Shown: positions 10,882-20,912 of the stretch, in pieces
Layout: every line of letters starts with the position of its first letter
How positions within the stretch are numbered: position 1 is the first letter of the stretch
Assembly (NCBI GenBank): GCA_963699825.1
Contig: CAVOVI010000010.1
Span: forward strand, 124,001 to 188,000
Direction of reading: 5' to 3'
DNA length: 64,000 nucleotides
Origin: SPDF01 sp963699825
Lineage (GTDB): Bacteria; Gemmatimonadota; Gemmatimonadetes; Gemmatimonadales; GWC2-71-9
Program-made: the position numbers and the translations under genes
Notes under the pieces: model-generated
The model's input: the letters and a program-made list of their open reading frames with translations, nothing else
What the model was told of the DNA's origin: nothing
Database searches by the model: none

Positions 10882-12072
10882 ATGAAGCCTTCGGAACCGC
10901 TTCCGATTCCAGAGGAGGTGACGGCCATCGCCCGGCGGTTGGAAGAAGCTGGGCACGAGGCCTGGTGTGTCGGCGGGGCGATCCGGGACGCATTGCTTGG
11001 TGATGAGCAGAACGACTTCGACCTCGCCACCTCCGCGACCCCGCAGCAGGTTCAGGCGCTCTTCAAACGGACGGTGGCTGTCGGCGTGAAATACGGAACT
11101 GTCGGTGTGCTCGACAGTGAGCGGGTCCTGCACGAGGTGACCACTTTTCGCCACGACGTGCGGACCGACGGGCGGCATGCCGAGGTCGCGTACGGCGTGT
11201 CGCTTGACGAGGACCTGGCCCGGCGCGATTTCACGGTCAATGCGATCGCCTACCACCCGCTGCGGGGAGAGTGGCGCGATCCATTCGGCGGCGTCGCCGA
11301 TCTCGAGCGGCGTCGGTTGCGCGCGGTCGGCGATCCCGCGGCTCGATTCCGCGAAGACTACCTCCGGGTGCTGCGGGCGTTGCGCTTCACCGCCCGCTTC
11401 GATTTCGCCATCGAGCCGGAGACGTGGGAGGCGGCCTGTGCCGCCGCCGACGGGCTCCACCAGCTATCCGCCGAACGGGTGCGCGACGAATGGTTCAAGG
11501 GACTGACGACGACGCGTTCGCTGCGGCGGCTCATTTCGCTCTGGCGGAAGTCCGGCGCCGCCGCCGTCTGGCTGCCGCAGCTCTGGTCGGAGGAGGAGAT
11601 GGAGGCGTGGGCCGGTGACGATGCCCCCGACCGTCGCGATCCGGTGGTGTTGACCGCCCTCTGTTGCCACGAACCGGTGGCGGTCCTGGGCCGGTTGCGA
11701 GTCTCCAATGCCGAACTCGCGCGTGCGGCTGCGTTGATGAGCTGTCCCGCGGAGCCGGCCGGGATGACGACACGCGATGTCCGCCGGTGGCTTGCGGCCG
11801 TCGATGAGGCCGCCGATGACCTCGCGGAACTCTGGCAGCTGCGACGCGGGCTTCCATTCCCGTGGGCAGCGGAAATCGCCTCCGTCCGTGCGGCCGGGGT
11901 ACCGCTCCGGCGCGGAGACCTCAAGGTGTCAGGTCAGGATCTCATCGCCGCCGGCATTCCCGCCGGCCCGGCAGTGGGCCAGGTGCTGGAGCGACTGCTC
12001 GCCATGGTGGTGGACGACCCGATGCTGAATGAGCGCGATGCATTGCTGGCACGCGCCAAGGAGATTGCGTGA
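10882..12072 (+). CDS. cca: CCA tRNA nucleotidyltransferase
   Basis: The enzyme adds or repairs the 3' CCA end of tRNAs. The class II nucleotidyltransferase core has AWCVGGAIRDALLG, then the catalytic acidic pair in NDFDLATSA, and RRDFTVNAIAY. The poly-A polymerase-type RNA-binding helices include DPAARFREDYLRVLRALRF. The 396-aa length fits. GGAGG lies upstream and the ATG is just after the asparaginase stop. Its activity matters locally: tRNA-Val at 34116 lacks an encoded CCA, whereas the CAT tRNA at 19628 has one. Confidence 0.9.
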   Translation: MKPSEPLPIPEEVTAIARRLEEAGHEAWCVGGAIRDALLGDEQNDFDLATSATPQQVQALFKRTVAVGVKYGTVGVLDSERVLHEVTTFRHDVRTDGRHAEVAYGVSLDEDLARRDFTVNAIAYHPLRGEWRDPFGGVADLERRRLRAVGDPAARFREDYLRVLRALRFTARFDFAIEPETWEAACAAADGLHQLSAERVRDEWFKGLTTTRSLRRLISLWRKSGAAAVWLPQLWSEEEMEAWAGDDAPDRRDPVVLTALCCHEPVAVLGRLRVSNAELARAAALMSCPAEPAGMTTRDVRRWLAAVDEAADDLAELWQLRRGLPFPWAAEIASVRAAGVPLRRGDLKVSGQDLIAAGIPAGPAVGQVLERLLAMVVDDPMLNERDALLARAKEIA

Positions 12073-12788
12073 ATCCTGTCGTCCTCGGCCTGCTCGCCGC
12101 AGCTGGCAACATCATCGGCGCCGTGGTCGTCGTACGCCATCTGCGGCGTGGGCTCACCTTCATCGAGGGGCTCATCGCCTTCGGCGCCGGGTTCATGCTG
12201 GCGGTCGTCCTGATCGGCGTCCTCCCCGAGGTATTCCACAGCGGCGCCGTCCTGCCAGGAGTCTTCGTCTTCGTCGGGTACTTCGGCGTGCACCTCTCCC
12301 AGCACGTCTTCACGCAGCACTTTCACTACGGCATCGAGACCCATCGGGTCGGCGCCAAGGCCGGATTCAGCGCGCTGGTCGGGCTCTCCATCCACAGCCT
12401 CTTCGACGGCGTCGCGATCGCCGCGGGCCTCCTCGTCTCTCCCCAGCTCGGCGTCCTGCTCTTCCTGGCGGTGTTCCTCCACAAGCTCCCCGAGGGCGTC
12501 ACGATCGCCAGCCTCGTCATGGCCGGTGGGCAGGGGGCGCGCTCCGCCATCGGTGCCGCCGCCGTCCTCGGCCTGGCCACAGTCCTTGGAGTGCTGCTTA
12601 CGGATTGGGCCGCGCCGCTCGCGGAACGGGGCCTCGCCCTGGCCGCCGGCGTGACGCTGTACGTGGCCGCGTCGGACCTCGTCCCGGAATTCCAGGCCAA
12701 GCGCGGCTGGGGCACGGCCCTCCCGTTCTTCGGGGGCGCCGCCGCGTTCTTCCTGACGCATGCGCTGCTCGAGCGCTGGGTCGGCTAG
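12069..12788 (+). CDS. ZIP-family divalent metal transporter
   Basis: This is a 239-aa integral membrane protein of the ZIP family, which imports Zn, Fe or Mn. It has about seven to eight hydrophobic segments. Metal-binding residues are visible in helices four and five: HSLFDGVAIAAGLL and FLHKLPEGVTIASLV. The loop HVFTQHFHYGIETH is histidine-rich, as is typical before the conserved helices. The GTG start overlaps the cca stop by 4 nt, and the gene ends the alaS operon. Confidence 0.85.
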   Translation: MNPVVLGLLAAAGNIIGAVVVVRHLRRGLTFIEGLIAFGAGFMLAVVLIGVLPEVFHSGAVLPGVFVFVGYFGVHLSQHVFTQHFHYGIETHRVGAKAGFSALVGLSIHSLFDGVAIAAGLLVSPQLGVLLFLAVFLHKLPEGVTIASLVMAGGQGARSAIGAAAVLGLATVLGVLLTDWAAPLAERGLALAAGVTLYVAASDLVPEFQAKRGWGTALPFFGGAAAFFLTHALLERWVG

Positions 12789-12798
12789 CAGTCACGAC

Positions 12799-14128
<1,330 letters not shown>

Positions 14129-14147
14129 TAGAAAGGAAGCTTGAACC

Positions 14148-15464
14148 ATTAAAGATCTTATCAACGTCCAGCCACCGGCCGAACGAGCGATTCTCGTCGC
14201 CGCCCCACGCAAGGGGTCTGCGGACGTCAACGCCATGCAGGAACACCTCGATGAATTGGCCCGCCTGGTCGACACAGCCGGTGCTGAAGTCGTCGGCCAG
14301 TTGACGCAGCAGGTGGAGTCGCCGCATCCAGGCACGCTCATCGGTGAGGGAAAGGTCGAGGAACTGGCCGCCCTGGTCGCCGCGACCGGCGCCACGCTCG
14401 TCATCTTCGACGAGGAACTCTCGCCGATGCAGGGCGCCAACCTCGAGCGGGAGCTCAAGGTGCGGGTCATGGACCGGGCCGAAGTCATCCTGGACATCTT
14501 CTCGACTCGGGCACGAAGCCACGAAGCCAAGCTCCAGGTCGAGCTGGCCCAACTCGAGTACATGCTGCCGCGGCTGCGCCGGATGTGGACCCACCTCTCG
14601 CGCATTCGCGGTGGTATCGGTCTCCGGGGTCCCGGTGAAACCCAGCTGGAAACCGACCGCCGGATGATTCGGCACAAGATCCAGTGGCTGAAGGGAAAAC
14701 TACGGGACGTCGAGCGCCATCGCGAGACGATCCGGGCCGGCAGGGCGCCGATGCTCAGCGTCAGTCTCGTCGGGTACACCAACGCCGGCAAGTCGAGCGT
14801 CCTCCGGGGCCTCTCGGGTCAGCACGAAATCGTCGTCGAGGACCGGCTCTTTGCCACCCTCGATACGCTGACACGGGAAGTGGATCTGGGCGAGGGATAC
14901 CGGGCCCGGGTGACCGATACCGTCGGGTTCATCCGGAAGCTGCCCCACCACCTGGTGGCCAGCTTCCGCGCCACCCTGGAAGAGGCGCGCTCCGCGGACG
15001 TGCTGCTGCATGTGGTGGATGCGAGTCATCCCGGCTGGGAAGAGCAGATGGATGTGGTGGAACAGGTGCTCGCGGAGCTGGGGCTGCAGGATCGGCCGGT
15101 CCTGCCGGTCTTCAACAAGGTGGACCGACTGGGTGACCCTGTTGAATTCGGTCGGCGGGTATCCGCGGTCTACCCCGGTGCCGTGCTCACCACCACCATG
15201 CGGACCGACGGCCTGACCAGCTTGCGCAACGCGCTGCGGGAACGCGAGCAGGCGCTTCGGCCGCCCGTGTGGCTCCGACTGCCGCTCACGGCGGGCGCGC
15301 AGATGGCGGCGCTGTACCGGCTGGGCGAGGTGATGGAGCGGCGGGACTCCGAGGCGGGGTTCGAGCTCTGCGTGCGGTTGCCTCCGTCGGAGGTCGATCG
15401 CCTGCGCCACGATGGTGTGGAGCTCCTCGGCGCTCGCGTGGCGGGCGCGCCCCCCGTGGGCTAA
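14148..15464 (+). CDS. hflX: GTPase HflX (non-canonical start)
   Basis: HflX is a ribosome-binding GTPase that splits stalled or hibernating ribosomes. The N-terminal HflX domain runs from ERAILVAAP through GTLIGEGKVEELA and IFDEELSPMQ to GGIGLRGPGETQLETDRR. The GTPase domain has G1 GYTNAGKSS, G3 DTVGF and G4 FNKVDR. The frame is open only from 14145, and the conserved ERAILV starts at about residue 10. No ATG, GTG or TTG lies upstream of it. The best start is an ATT at 14148 behind AAGGAAG, while the first ATG (14235) would remove conserved sequence. Length from ATT is 438 aa. An undetected indel could also hide the real start. Confidence 0.88.
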   Translation: MKDLINVQPPAERAILVAAPRKGSADVNAMQEHLDELARLVDTAGAEVVGQLTQQVESPHPGTLIGEGKVEELAALVAATGATLVIFDEELSPMQGANLERELKVRVMDRAEVILDIFSTRARSHEAKLQVELAQLEYMLPRLRRMWTHLSRIRGGIGLRGPGETQLETDRRMIRHKIQWLKGKLRDVERHRETIRAGRAPMLSVSLVGYTNAGKSSVLRGLSGQHEIVVEDRLFATLDTLTREVDLGEGYRARVTDTVGFIRKLPHHLVASFRATLEEARSADVLLHVVDASHPGWEEQMDVVEQVLAELGLQDRPVLPVFNKVDRLGDPVEFGRRVSAVYPGAVLTTTMRTDGLTSLRNALREREQALRPPVWLRLPLTAGAQMAALYRLGEVMERRDSEAGFELCVRLPPSEVDRLRHDGVELLGARVAGAPPVG

Positions 15465-15493
15465 GATTCCTTTACCTTCAACCTCCGGCGAAC

Positions 15494-16555
15494 ATGCCTC
15501 CTTCACGCGACCCCATCAGCAATCGCAAGATCCGCTTCGCCCTCGTCGGCTGCGGCCGCATTGCGGGTAAGCACTTCGAGGCGATCACCTCCCATGCGGC
15601 GCACGCGGAGCTGGTGGCCGTCTGTGACACTGACCCGGTGGCGCTGGAGCAGGCGGTGAAGACCACCGGCGCCGCGGGGTTCCGATCCCTGACGGAACTC
15701 CTGGCCGGTTCGAGCGCCGACGCCATCATCCTGGCGACGCCGAGCGGGTTGCACGCCTCTCAGACGATCGAGGCGGCCCAGGCGGGGCGCCACGTGGTGA
15801 CCGAGAAGCCGATGGCCACCCGCTGGTCCGACGGCCAGGACATGGTCAGCGCCTGTGACGAGGCCGGGGTACAGCTCTTTGTCGTGAAGCAGAATCGGCG
15901 CAACGCGACGATCCAGCTGCTCAAACGGGCCATCGAGAAGCAGCGATTCGGCCAGATCTACATGGTCAACGTGAATGTCTTCTGGAACCGTCCCCAGTCG
16001 TACTACGACAGTTCGCGCTGGCGTGGCACCTGGGAATTTGACGGTGGCGCCTTCATGAATCAGGCGAGCCACTATATCGACCTGCTCGACTGGCTCGTGG
16101 GACCGGTGGAGTGTGTGCACGCCTTCACCGCCACGCTCGCCAGGCGCATCGAGGTGGAGGATACCGGGGTCGCCAATATCCGATGGCGGTCCGGTGCACT
16201 CGGTTCCGTCAACGTGACGATGCTGACGTATCCCAAGAACCTCGAAGGATCGATCACCATCATCGGCGAAAAGGGGACCGCCCGCGTCGGTGGCGTCGCG
16301 GTCAATGCCATCGAGCACTGGGAGTTTGCGGACAGCGATCCCGACGACAAGCTGGCCGCCGATGCCAGCTACCAGACGACGTCGGTGTACGGGTTCGGCC
16401 ACGCCGCTTACTACGAAAACGTCATCGCGACGCTTCGAGGCACGGCGGTCGCGGATACCGATGGCCGTGAAGGGCTCCGCTCGCTCGAGTTGTTGATTGG
16501 GTTGTACCTGTCGGCCCGGGACGGGCAGCCGGTGCACCTGCCGCTGGAGTACTGA
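15494..16555 (+). CDS. Gfo/Idh/MocA oxidoreductase, WlbA-like sugar-nucleotide 3-dehydrogenase
   Basis: This is an NAD-dependent dehydrogenase of 353 aa. The Rossmann fold shows FALVGCGRIAGKHF, and the cofactor motif VTEKPMAT is typical of the family. The segment VKQNRRNATIQLLKRAIE followed by WNRPQSYYD closely resembles WlbA/WbpB enzymes, which oxidise the 3-position of UDP-GlcNAc-derived uronic acids for O-antigen or glycan synthesis. A conserved H in MNQASHYIDLLDWL fits the catalytic site. Assignment to WlbA is from memory of the family. Two glycosyltransferases follow, consistent with envelope-glycan work. There is no clear Shine-Dalgarno; TACCTT lies 15 nt before the ATG. Confidence 0.78.
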   Translation: MPPSRDPISNRKIRFALVGCGRIAGKHFEAITSHAAHAELVAVCDTDPVALEQAVKTTGAAGFRSLTELLAGSSADAIILATPSGLHASQTIEAAQAGRHVVTEKPMATRWSDGQDMVSACDEAGVQLFVVKQNRRNATIQLLKRAIEKQRFGQIYMVNVNVFWNRPQSYYDSSRWRGTWEFDGGAFMNQASHYIDLLDWLVGPVECVHAFTATLARRIEVEDTGVANIRWRSGALGSVNVTMLTYPKNLEGSITIIGEKGTARVGGVAVNAIEHWEFADSDPDDKLAADASYQTTSVYGFGHAAYYENVIATLRGTAVADTDGREGLRSLELLIGLYLSARDGQPVHLPLEY

Positions 16556-16558
16556 GGT

Positions 16559-16576
16559 CGGCGGCTGAAGCCGCCG
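16559..16576. terminator. GC hairpin between convergent genes
   Basis: CGGCGGC (16559-16565) pairs with GCCGCCG (16570-16576) around a TGAA loop, 3 nt after the dehydrogenase stop. No T tract follows, so termination strength is uncertain. It sits between two converging genes. Confidence 0.45.
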
Positions 16577-16617
16577 CTCGGCCGCCGCTCGGCCGCCGCT
16601 CGGCCGGCGCCCGGCCG
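16574..16617. repeat. 11-bp tandem repeat, about four copies
   Basis: The unit CCGCTCGGCCG occurs three times perfectly (16574, 16585, 16596) and once degenerate (16607). It fills the gap between the convergent dehydrogenase and glycosyltransferase genes. Confidence 0.8.
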
Positions 16618-16626
16618 CTGCGTTCC

Positions 16627-17743
16627 CTATCCTTTCTGGCCCGCCAGCACCGTTTCCCAGAACGCCAGCGTCTTCCGCGCGATGGCATCGTCCACGTACT
16701 CCGCGATCACCCGGCGGCGGCCCTCCGCAGCCAGCTGAGCCCGGAGCTCCGCATTTTCCAGCAGGCGCGCGAGCGCGTCAGTGAGCCCTTCCGGATGCCC
16801 GTCCGAGAAGATCAACCCCGCCTTCCCGACCATTTCTGGCAGCGCCCCAGAATCGCTGACGACGACCGCGACTCCGTGGCTCATCGCCTCGAGGACCTGC
16901 GTTGGATAGGTCTCGACCCAGTCTGGCACTCGCGCGCGATGGTGCCACGAGACAGTCGATCCGGGGCCAGAACTTCACCAGGTCGCTCCGCGGGATGCCG
17001 CCGAGCCAGGTCACCCGCGAGGCGATGCCGATCCGTTCTGCCAAGGCCTCGAGCTGCTCCTGGTCGGGCCCCGTGCCCACGATGGTCAGTGTCCACGCTC
17101 CGTAGAGCCGGGTGCAGGCGCGCAGAAGTACATCGAGCCCCTTCGCGGGCACCAGGCGCCCCACGAAGCCGATGGCCAGCGGTGGGTGGGGTTCGCCGTT
17201 CAGGGCGGGAGGAACCGGAAGCCCCAGTTGCGGAAGGGAGGCGGTGGGGAGCGCCGAATATTCCGCACGGACAAGTCCGGTGGCGATGGTGTTCGCCCCG
17301 AGCACGGCAGCCGCTCGGGACAGCGTCCGGCGCCGGCGCAGCCGGGCCAGAAAGGGATACGATTCCGCCCGGCTCACGGCGGTGTAGGCCACGGCGGGGA
17401 TCTTGAGTTGGCGCGTCAGTCGCAGGGTCACATCTGCGACCGAGGTCGTGGGCTCCTCCTCAACCTGCACAATATCGGGGCGGAAATCGGTCAGGAGTCG
17501 GCGCAGGGCGGCGGTTTGCCAGCTTCCCGGACTCCCGTCCGCTTGTGCTCCACGCGTGGGAATGGGGACGATCCGGACGCCACTGTCTTCGGCGAATGGT
17601 GTTTCGATTGGCGCCGTGGCACCGGACGGGATCCATCGGGCTGGAACTGCCACCGCGACGGCAGCGCCCTGCCCGGCGAGTGCGCGGAGTTTCCCGCGGG
17701 AGGCGGGATCGGCATAGAGGTGGGAGACGATGACGGCGCGCAC
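16627..17743 (-). CDS. Glycosyltransferase family 4-type (frameshifted)
   Basis: This is a GT-B glycosyltransferase that transfers a sugar from a nucleotide donor in glycan synthesis. The N-terminal acceptor domain begins VRAVIVSHLYADPASRGKL. The donor domain has AIGFVGRLVPAKGLDVLLRA, VGTGPDQEQL and WLGGIPRSDL. The E-x7-E-type motif lies in VLEAMSHGVAVVVSDSGALPEMVG. An extra base near 16940 separates the last 100 residues. Corrected length is about 371 aa. The start is a GTG at 17743; a longer in-frame start at 17779 is possible. It is divergent from a second glycosyltransferase at 17820 and shares its 76-nt promoter region. Confidence 0.82.
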
Positions 17744-17808
17744 AAAGCGAAAGATGGTTGTGACCCCGGTCACATCCAAGCCCGGAAGATTCCGGTCCCG
17801 GGCAGTTG

Positions 17809-17814
17809 TATATT
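17809..17814 (+). promoter_or_regulatory. Candidate -10 element, leaderless glycosyltransferase mRNA
   Basis: TATATT lies 5 nt before the ATG at 17820, with no Shine-Dalgarno. The same hexamer at nearly the same distance precedes alaS. Transcription would start on the ATG. Confidence 0.5.
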
Positions 17815-17819
17815 AGGAC

Positions 17820-18900
17820 ATGCGCATCCTTCACCTCTCCCGGTATTACTGGCCGCGATCCGGAGGCCGCGAACGCGTCGTGCAGGACTTGGCCGAGGGT
17901 GCCGCTGAGCTGGGGCACGAGGTCGAGGTCGTGGCGGTGCAGAGCGCGTCCCGGGGTGAGCGACGGGGCCGTCATCAGTCCCAGGTCACGCGGGTGTTCT
18001 CATTCGGCGCCCTGGGCTCCCAAGACCTGGCGCCGGGCTATCTGGCGGCCGCCTGGCACCGGGCGGACATCATTCATGTCCACCATCCCCATACCCTTGC
18101 CGATGTGGCGGTCCTGCTGCGTGCACGCAGGACGCCCCTGGTCGTCACCCAACACGCTGATCAGCGTCGCACTCCCCAGCGCCTCGCCTCTCGCATCACG
18201 CTGAAGCGAGCCAAGGCCATCGTCGTCCCGAGCCGGGCGCACATCGCGCTCTGCCAGGAACTCGAGGGGCTCGAGTCGAAGGTGGAGGTGATTCCCTTCG
18301 GCATCGACGAGTCGCGGTGGGCCGATGTGCCACCGGCACCGGCGGGTGGCCCGATCAGGGCGCTGTTCATCGGTCGCCTGGCCCGGTACAAGGGGGTGGA
18401 CATTCTCCTCCGGGCGCTGGAGCGCGTGCCGGAGGTACGACTGGACATCGTCGGAACCGGCCCCGAGGCCCCCCGGCTTCGCACCCTGGCGCAGGCGCTG
18501 GCGGTGACGGATCGGGTTCGTTGGTACGGGGAGTATCCCGACGAGGACATTCCCCGCCGGATGGCGGAGGCCCACTTCCTGGTGCTTCCGTCGGTCACGT
18601 CGGAGGAGATGTTCGGCCTCGTGGCCGTCGAGGCGATGGCGGCCGGACGGCCGGTCATCACCACCGACTTGCCCAGCGGCGTGAGGGAGGTTAATTCTCA
18701 CGGCCACACGGGCTTGGTGGTTCCGCTCCGGGACCCGGAAGCGCTGGCGCTCGGCGATGGCCAAGCTGGCCGGCGACCCCGGGCTGCGAGTCGAGATGGG
18801 GGCAGCAGGCCGGGAGGCGGTGGCCTCACGATTCACGCGCCGGCAGATGGCTGAAGCACACATCGCGCTCTATGAGCGCATCTTGGCGGCCCGGCGATAG
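17820..18900 (+). CDS. Glycosyltransferase family 4-type (frameshifted)
   Basis: This is a GT-B fold glycosyltransferase. The N-terminus MRILHLSRYYWPRSGGRERV and the VHHPHTLADV segment form the acceptor domain. The donor domain has ALFIGRLARYKGVDILLRAL, DIVGTGPEAPRL and GEYPDEDIPRRMAEA, and the E-x7-E motif is in EEMFGLVAVEAMAAGRPVI. An extra G near 18754 breaks the frame at ALALAMAKLAGD; the corrected end is TRRQMAEAHIALYERILAAR at the TAG 18898-18900. Length is about 359 aa, with no transmembrane segment. Sugar and acceptor are unknown. The divergent neighbour is of the same fold. Confidence 0.85.
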
Positions 18901-18936
18901 CCGGAACCCGATTCTACACCCCTTTGGAGGTTACTG

Positions 18937-19615
18937 ATGTCCGTCACTCGTACTGCCGCTGCCGTTGCGGCACTTGCCGGCCTGGCGCTCTTCGCGACGC
19001 CAGCCCAGGCACAGTATTCGGAGAGCTCGGCGTGGATCACGCCGTTCGCCGGCGCCTACTTCGGCGGCTCGCTGACCCCGGCCTCGAATACCTGTGGTGT
19101 CCGGAAGCTCGACGTCGGGAGCCGCCTTCACCTTCGGCGCCCGGCTCGGCTACAAGTTCAATCCGTCGATCGGCCTCGTGTTCGAGTACGCGCACGCCGA
19201 TCCGACCATGACGGTCCAGTGATCACGCCGTCCGCCGGTATCGGTACTGCGGCAAGGAAATTGATCTCGACTTCGAACATCTACGAAGGCACATTCAACT
19301 TCTACTTCGGCAGCACGCCGGAGACGCAGGGCTATATCGCCATCGGCGGCGGCGCCAGCAGCCTGAGCGGCACCGGCCAGGACAGCACTGGCACCACGGT
19401 CAAGGGCAGCTCGACCAAGTTCAGCACCGTCTTCGGGCTCGGCGGGACCAAGATGATGAATGACAAGGTCGGCGATGACGCTCGACGGCCGGTATCGCTG
19501 GGTCAACGTGAACGGTCAGGACTCGTACTACTGCTACTACTACTGCTACGCCTACGACACCTCGTGGTACGGCAGCGGGGAAATCACCCTCGGCATCAAG
19601 TACCAGTTCAAGTAG
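18937..19615 (+). CDS. Outer-membrane beta-barrel protein (several frameshifts)
   Basis: A GGAGG 11 nt upstream leads into a signal peptide ending PAQAQ. Alternating hydrophobic strands typical of small outer-membrane beta barrels follow: SAWITPFAGAYFGGSL, FTFGARLGYKFNPSIGLVFE, and EGTFNFYFGSTPETQGYIAI. The protein ends ITLGIKYQFK, with a C-terminal aromatic-rich strand that fits the BAM signal only loosely. The frame breaks near 19117, 19215 and 19478; corrected length is about 225 aa. Near the end is an odd Tyr/Cys run (SYYCYYYCYAYD) encoded by near-repeated TAC and TGC codons. Specific function is unknown. Confidence 0.72.
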
Positions 19616-19627
19616 GCCTGGGCCGAC

Positions 19628-19704
19628 GGGCCCTTAGCTCAGGTGGTTAGAGCAGCGGACTCATAATCCGTAGGTCCCTGGTTCGAATCCAGGAGGGCCC
19701 ACCA
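19628..19704 (+). tRNA. tRNA with CAT anticodon, probably tRNA-Ile2
   Basis: A 77-nt cloverleaf with acceptor GGGCCCT paired to AGGGCCC, D arm TAGCTCAGGTGGTTAGAGC, anticodon loop CTCATAA (anticodon CAT), T loop GGTTCGAATCC, and an encoded CCA. The anticodon stem-loop context and acceptor resemble the lysidine-modified isoleucine tRNA that reads AUA. Elongator tRNA-Met has the same anticodon and remains possible. The tRNA lies 12 nt after the beta-barrel gene stop. Confidence 0.88.
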
Positions 19705-19727
19705 CTAGGGCGAGGACCGCGAGAAGA

Positions 19728-19772
19728 GGACTGAGGACCGGGGGCATGCCCCCGAGGTTCTCAGGTCCTTTT
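19728..19772 (+). terminator. Intrinsic terminator after the tRNA
   Basis: A long hairpin forms from GGACTGAGGACC with GGTTCTCAGGTCC, closed by an inner perfect GGGGG-CATG-CCCCC stem-loop. TTTT follows at 19769-19772. It lies 24 nt after the tRNA CCA and should terminate the barrel-protein/tRNA transcript. Confidence 0.75.
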
Positions 19773-19878
19773 CCGTTCCCGCCCTTCCCCGCCTGTCGGC
19801 TCGCCCTTCCCGTCTCCGGAGCAGCGTCGGCTATTGTCCAACTGATCCGTTCTCCCATTCCTTCAAGGAGCAGCGCTC

Positions 19879-20722
19879 ATGACGAACCGCACGCACCGGG
19901 GTGCTGGCGGGCCTCCTGGTTCTTGCCGCCATTTCGACCACTTCCGCGAATCTGACCGCCCAGGAGACCGTCAAGCTGAATGGCGTCATCGTGGGGCGCT
20001 CCGGTGCGGAGATGCTCGTCCACGTGCAGGACGCCACGGGCAACACCACGGTCACCCTCTCCAGCGACACCAAGGTCGAGGTCAAGGGCGGCCCGCTCGG
20101 CATCAAGAAGTCCTCGATGGGACCGGCCACCCTGATTCCCGGGCTGCAGGTCGAGGTGCAGGGGACGCCGGCGGCCAACGGCGGCATCGCCGCGACCAAG
20201 GTGGAGTTCAGCTCGGGTGACCTGAAGACCGCCAACGAGATCCAGGCCGGCGTGGATCCGACGGCCGCACTGGCGGACTCGAATGCCGAAGGCGTGGCGG
20301 AGAACAGGGCCGAGGCTGACTCGCTCAGCAAGCGCTTCGGGGAGCTCGGTGACTACGACATCATCGCGCAGGATACGGTCTACTTCGGTGTGAACAGCTC
20401 GGTGATCTATCCCACCGGGCAGCAGACCCTCAAGGCGTTTGCGGCCAAGGCGAAGGAGATGTCCTCCTACAACATCCTCGTGGCCGGGTACACCGATGCC
20501 TCGGGCAACGCGGAATACAACCAGCAGCTCAGCGAGCGGCGCGCGCAGGCGGTCATCGAGTACCTGGAGGAGAAGGCCGACATTCCGTTGTACCTGGTCC
20601 TCGCCCCAGCCGCCATGGGTTTTTCGCACCCGGCGGCTTCGAACGAGACGCAGGAAGGCGCCGCCAGGAACCGGCGCGTGGTGGCCTCGATCGTGGTGAA
20701 CCGCGGCGTGACCGGGCAGTAG
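19879..20722 (+). CDS. OmpA-family protein with C-terminal peptidoglycan-binding domain (frameshifted)
   Basis: AAGGAG precedes the ATG at 19879. The signal peptide (LAGLLVLAAISTTSANLTAQ) is in a different frame from the ATG because of an extra G near 19906. An N-terminal domain of short beta repeats (TVTLSSDTKVEVKGG, IPGLQVEVQG) resembles a DUF5666-like or OB-type fold. The last 110 residues form an OmpA-like domain: DTVYFGVNSSVIYPTGQQTL, LVAGYTDASGNAEYNQQLSE with the peptidoglycan-contact Asp, then RRAQAVIEYL and NRRVVASI with the conserved Arg. It should anchor the outer membrane to the cell wall. Corrected length is about 280 aa. Confidence 0.85.
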
Positions 20723-20757
20723 CGGGCCGCCGCCCCGGAACCGTACGCACGACAAGA

Positions 20758-20800
20758 GGGACCGCGGATCGGAATGCGTCATGGCCGTTCCGCGGTTCCC
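20758..20800. terminator. Hairpin after the OmpA-type gene
   Basis: GGGACCGCGG (20758-20767) pairs with CCGCGGTTCCC (20790-20800), with one bulged T and a 22-nt loop. No T tract follows. It lies 35 nt after the stop codon, so a weak or Rho-assisted terminator is plausible. Confidence 0.4.
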
Positions 20801-20820
20801 GTCTCCGCTTCGTGCCGCCA

Positions 20821-20849
20821 TTGGCTCTTTCCGATGATCGTCGTAGGTT
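20821..20849 (+). promoter_or_regulatory. Promoter of the tldD operon
   Basis: TTGGCT (20821-20826) and TAGGTT (20844-20849) are 17 bp apart. Transcription would begin near 20856, giving a leader of about 57 nt before the tldD ATG. Confidence 0.5.
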
Positions 20850-20912
20850 GGATCAGACGCCACCGCGTCCGGTCCCGCAACTCCTTCTGTTCCTCGCGCT
20901 CCGAGTCCCCTC

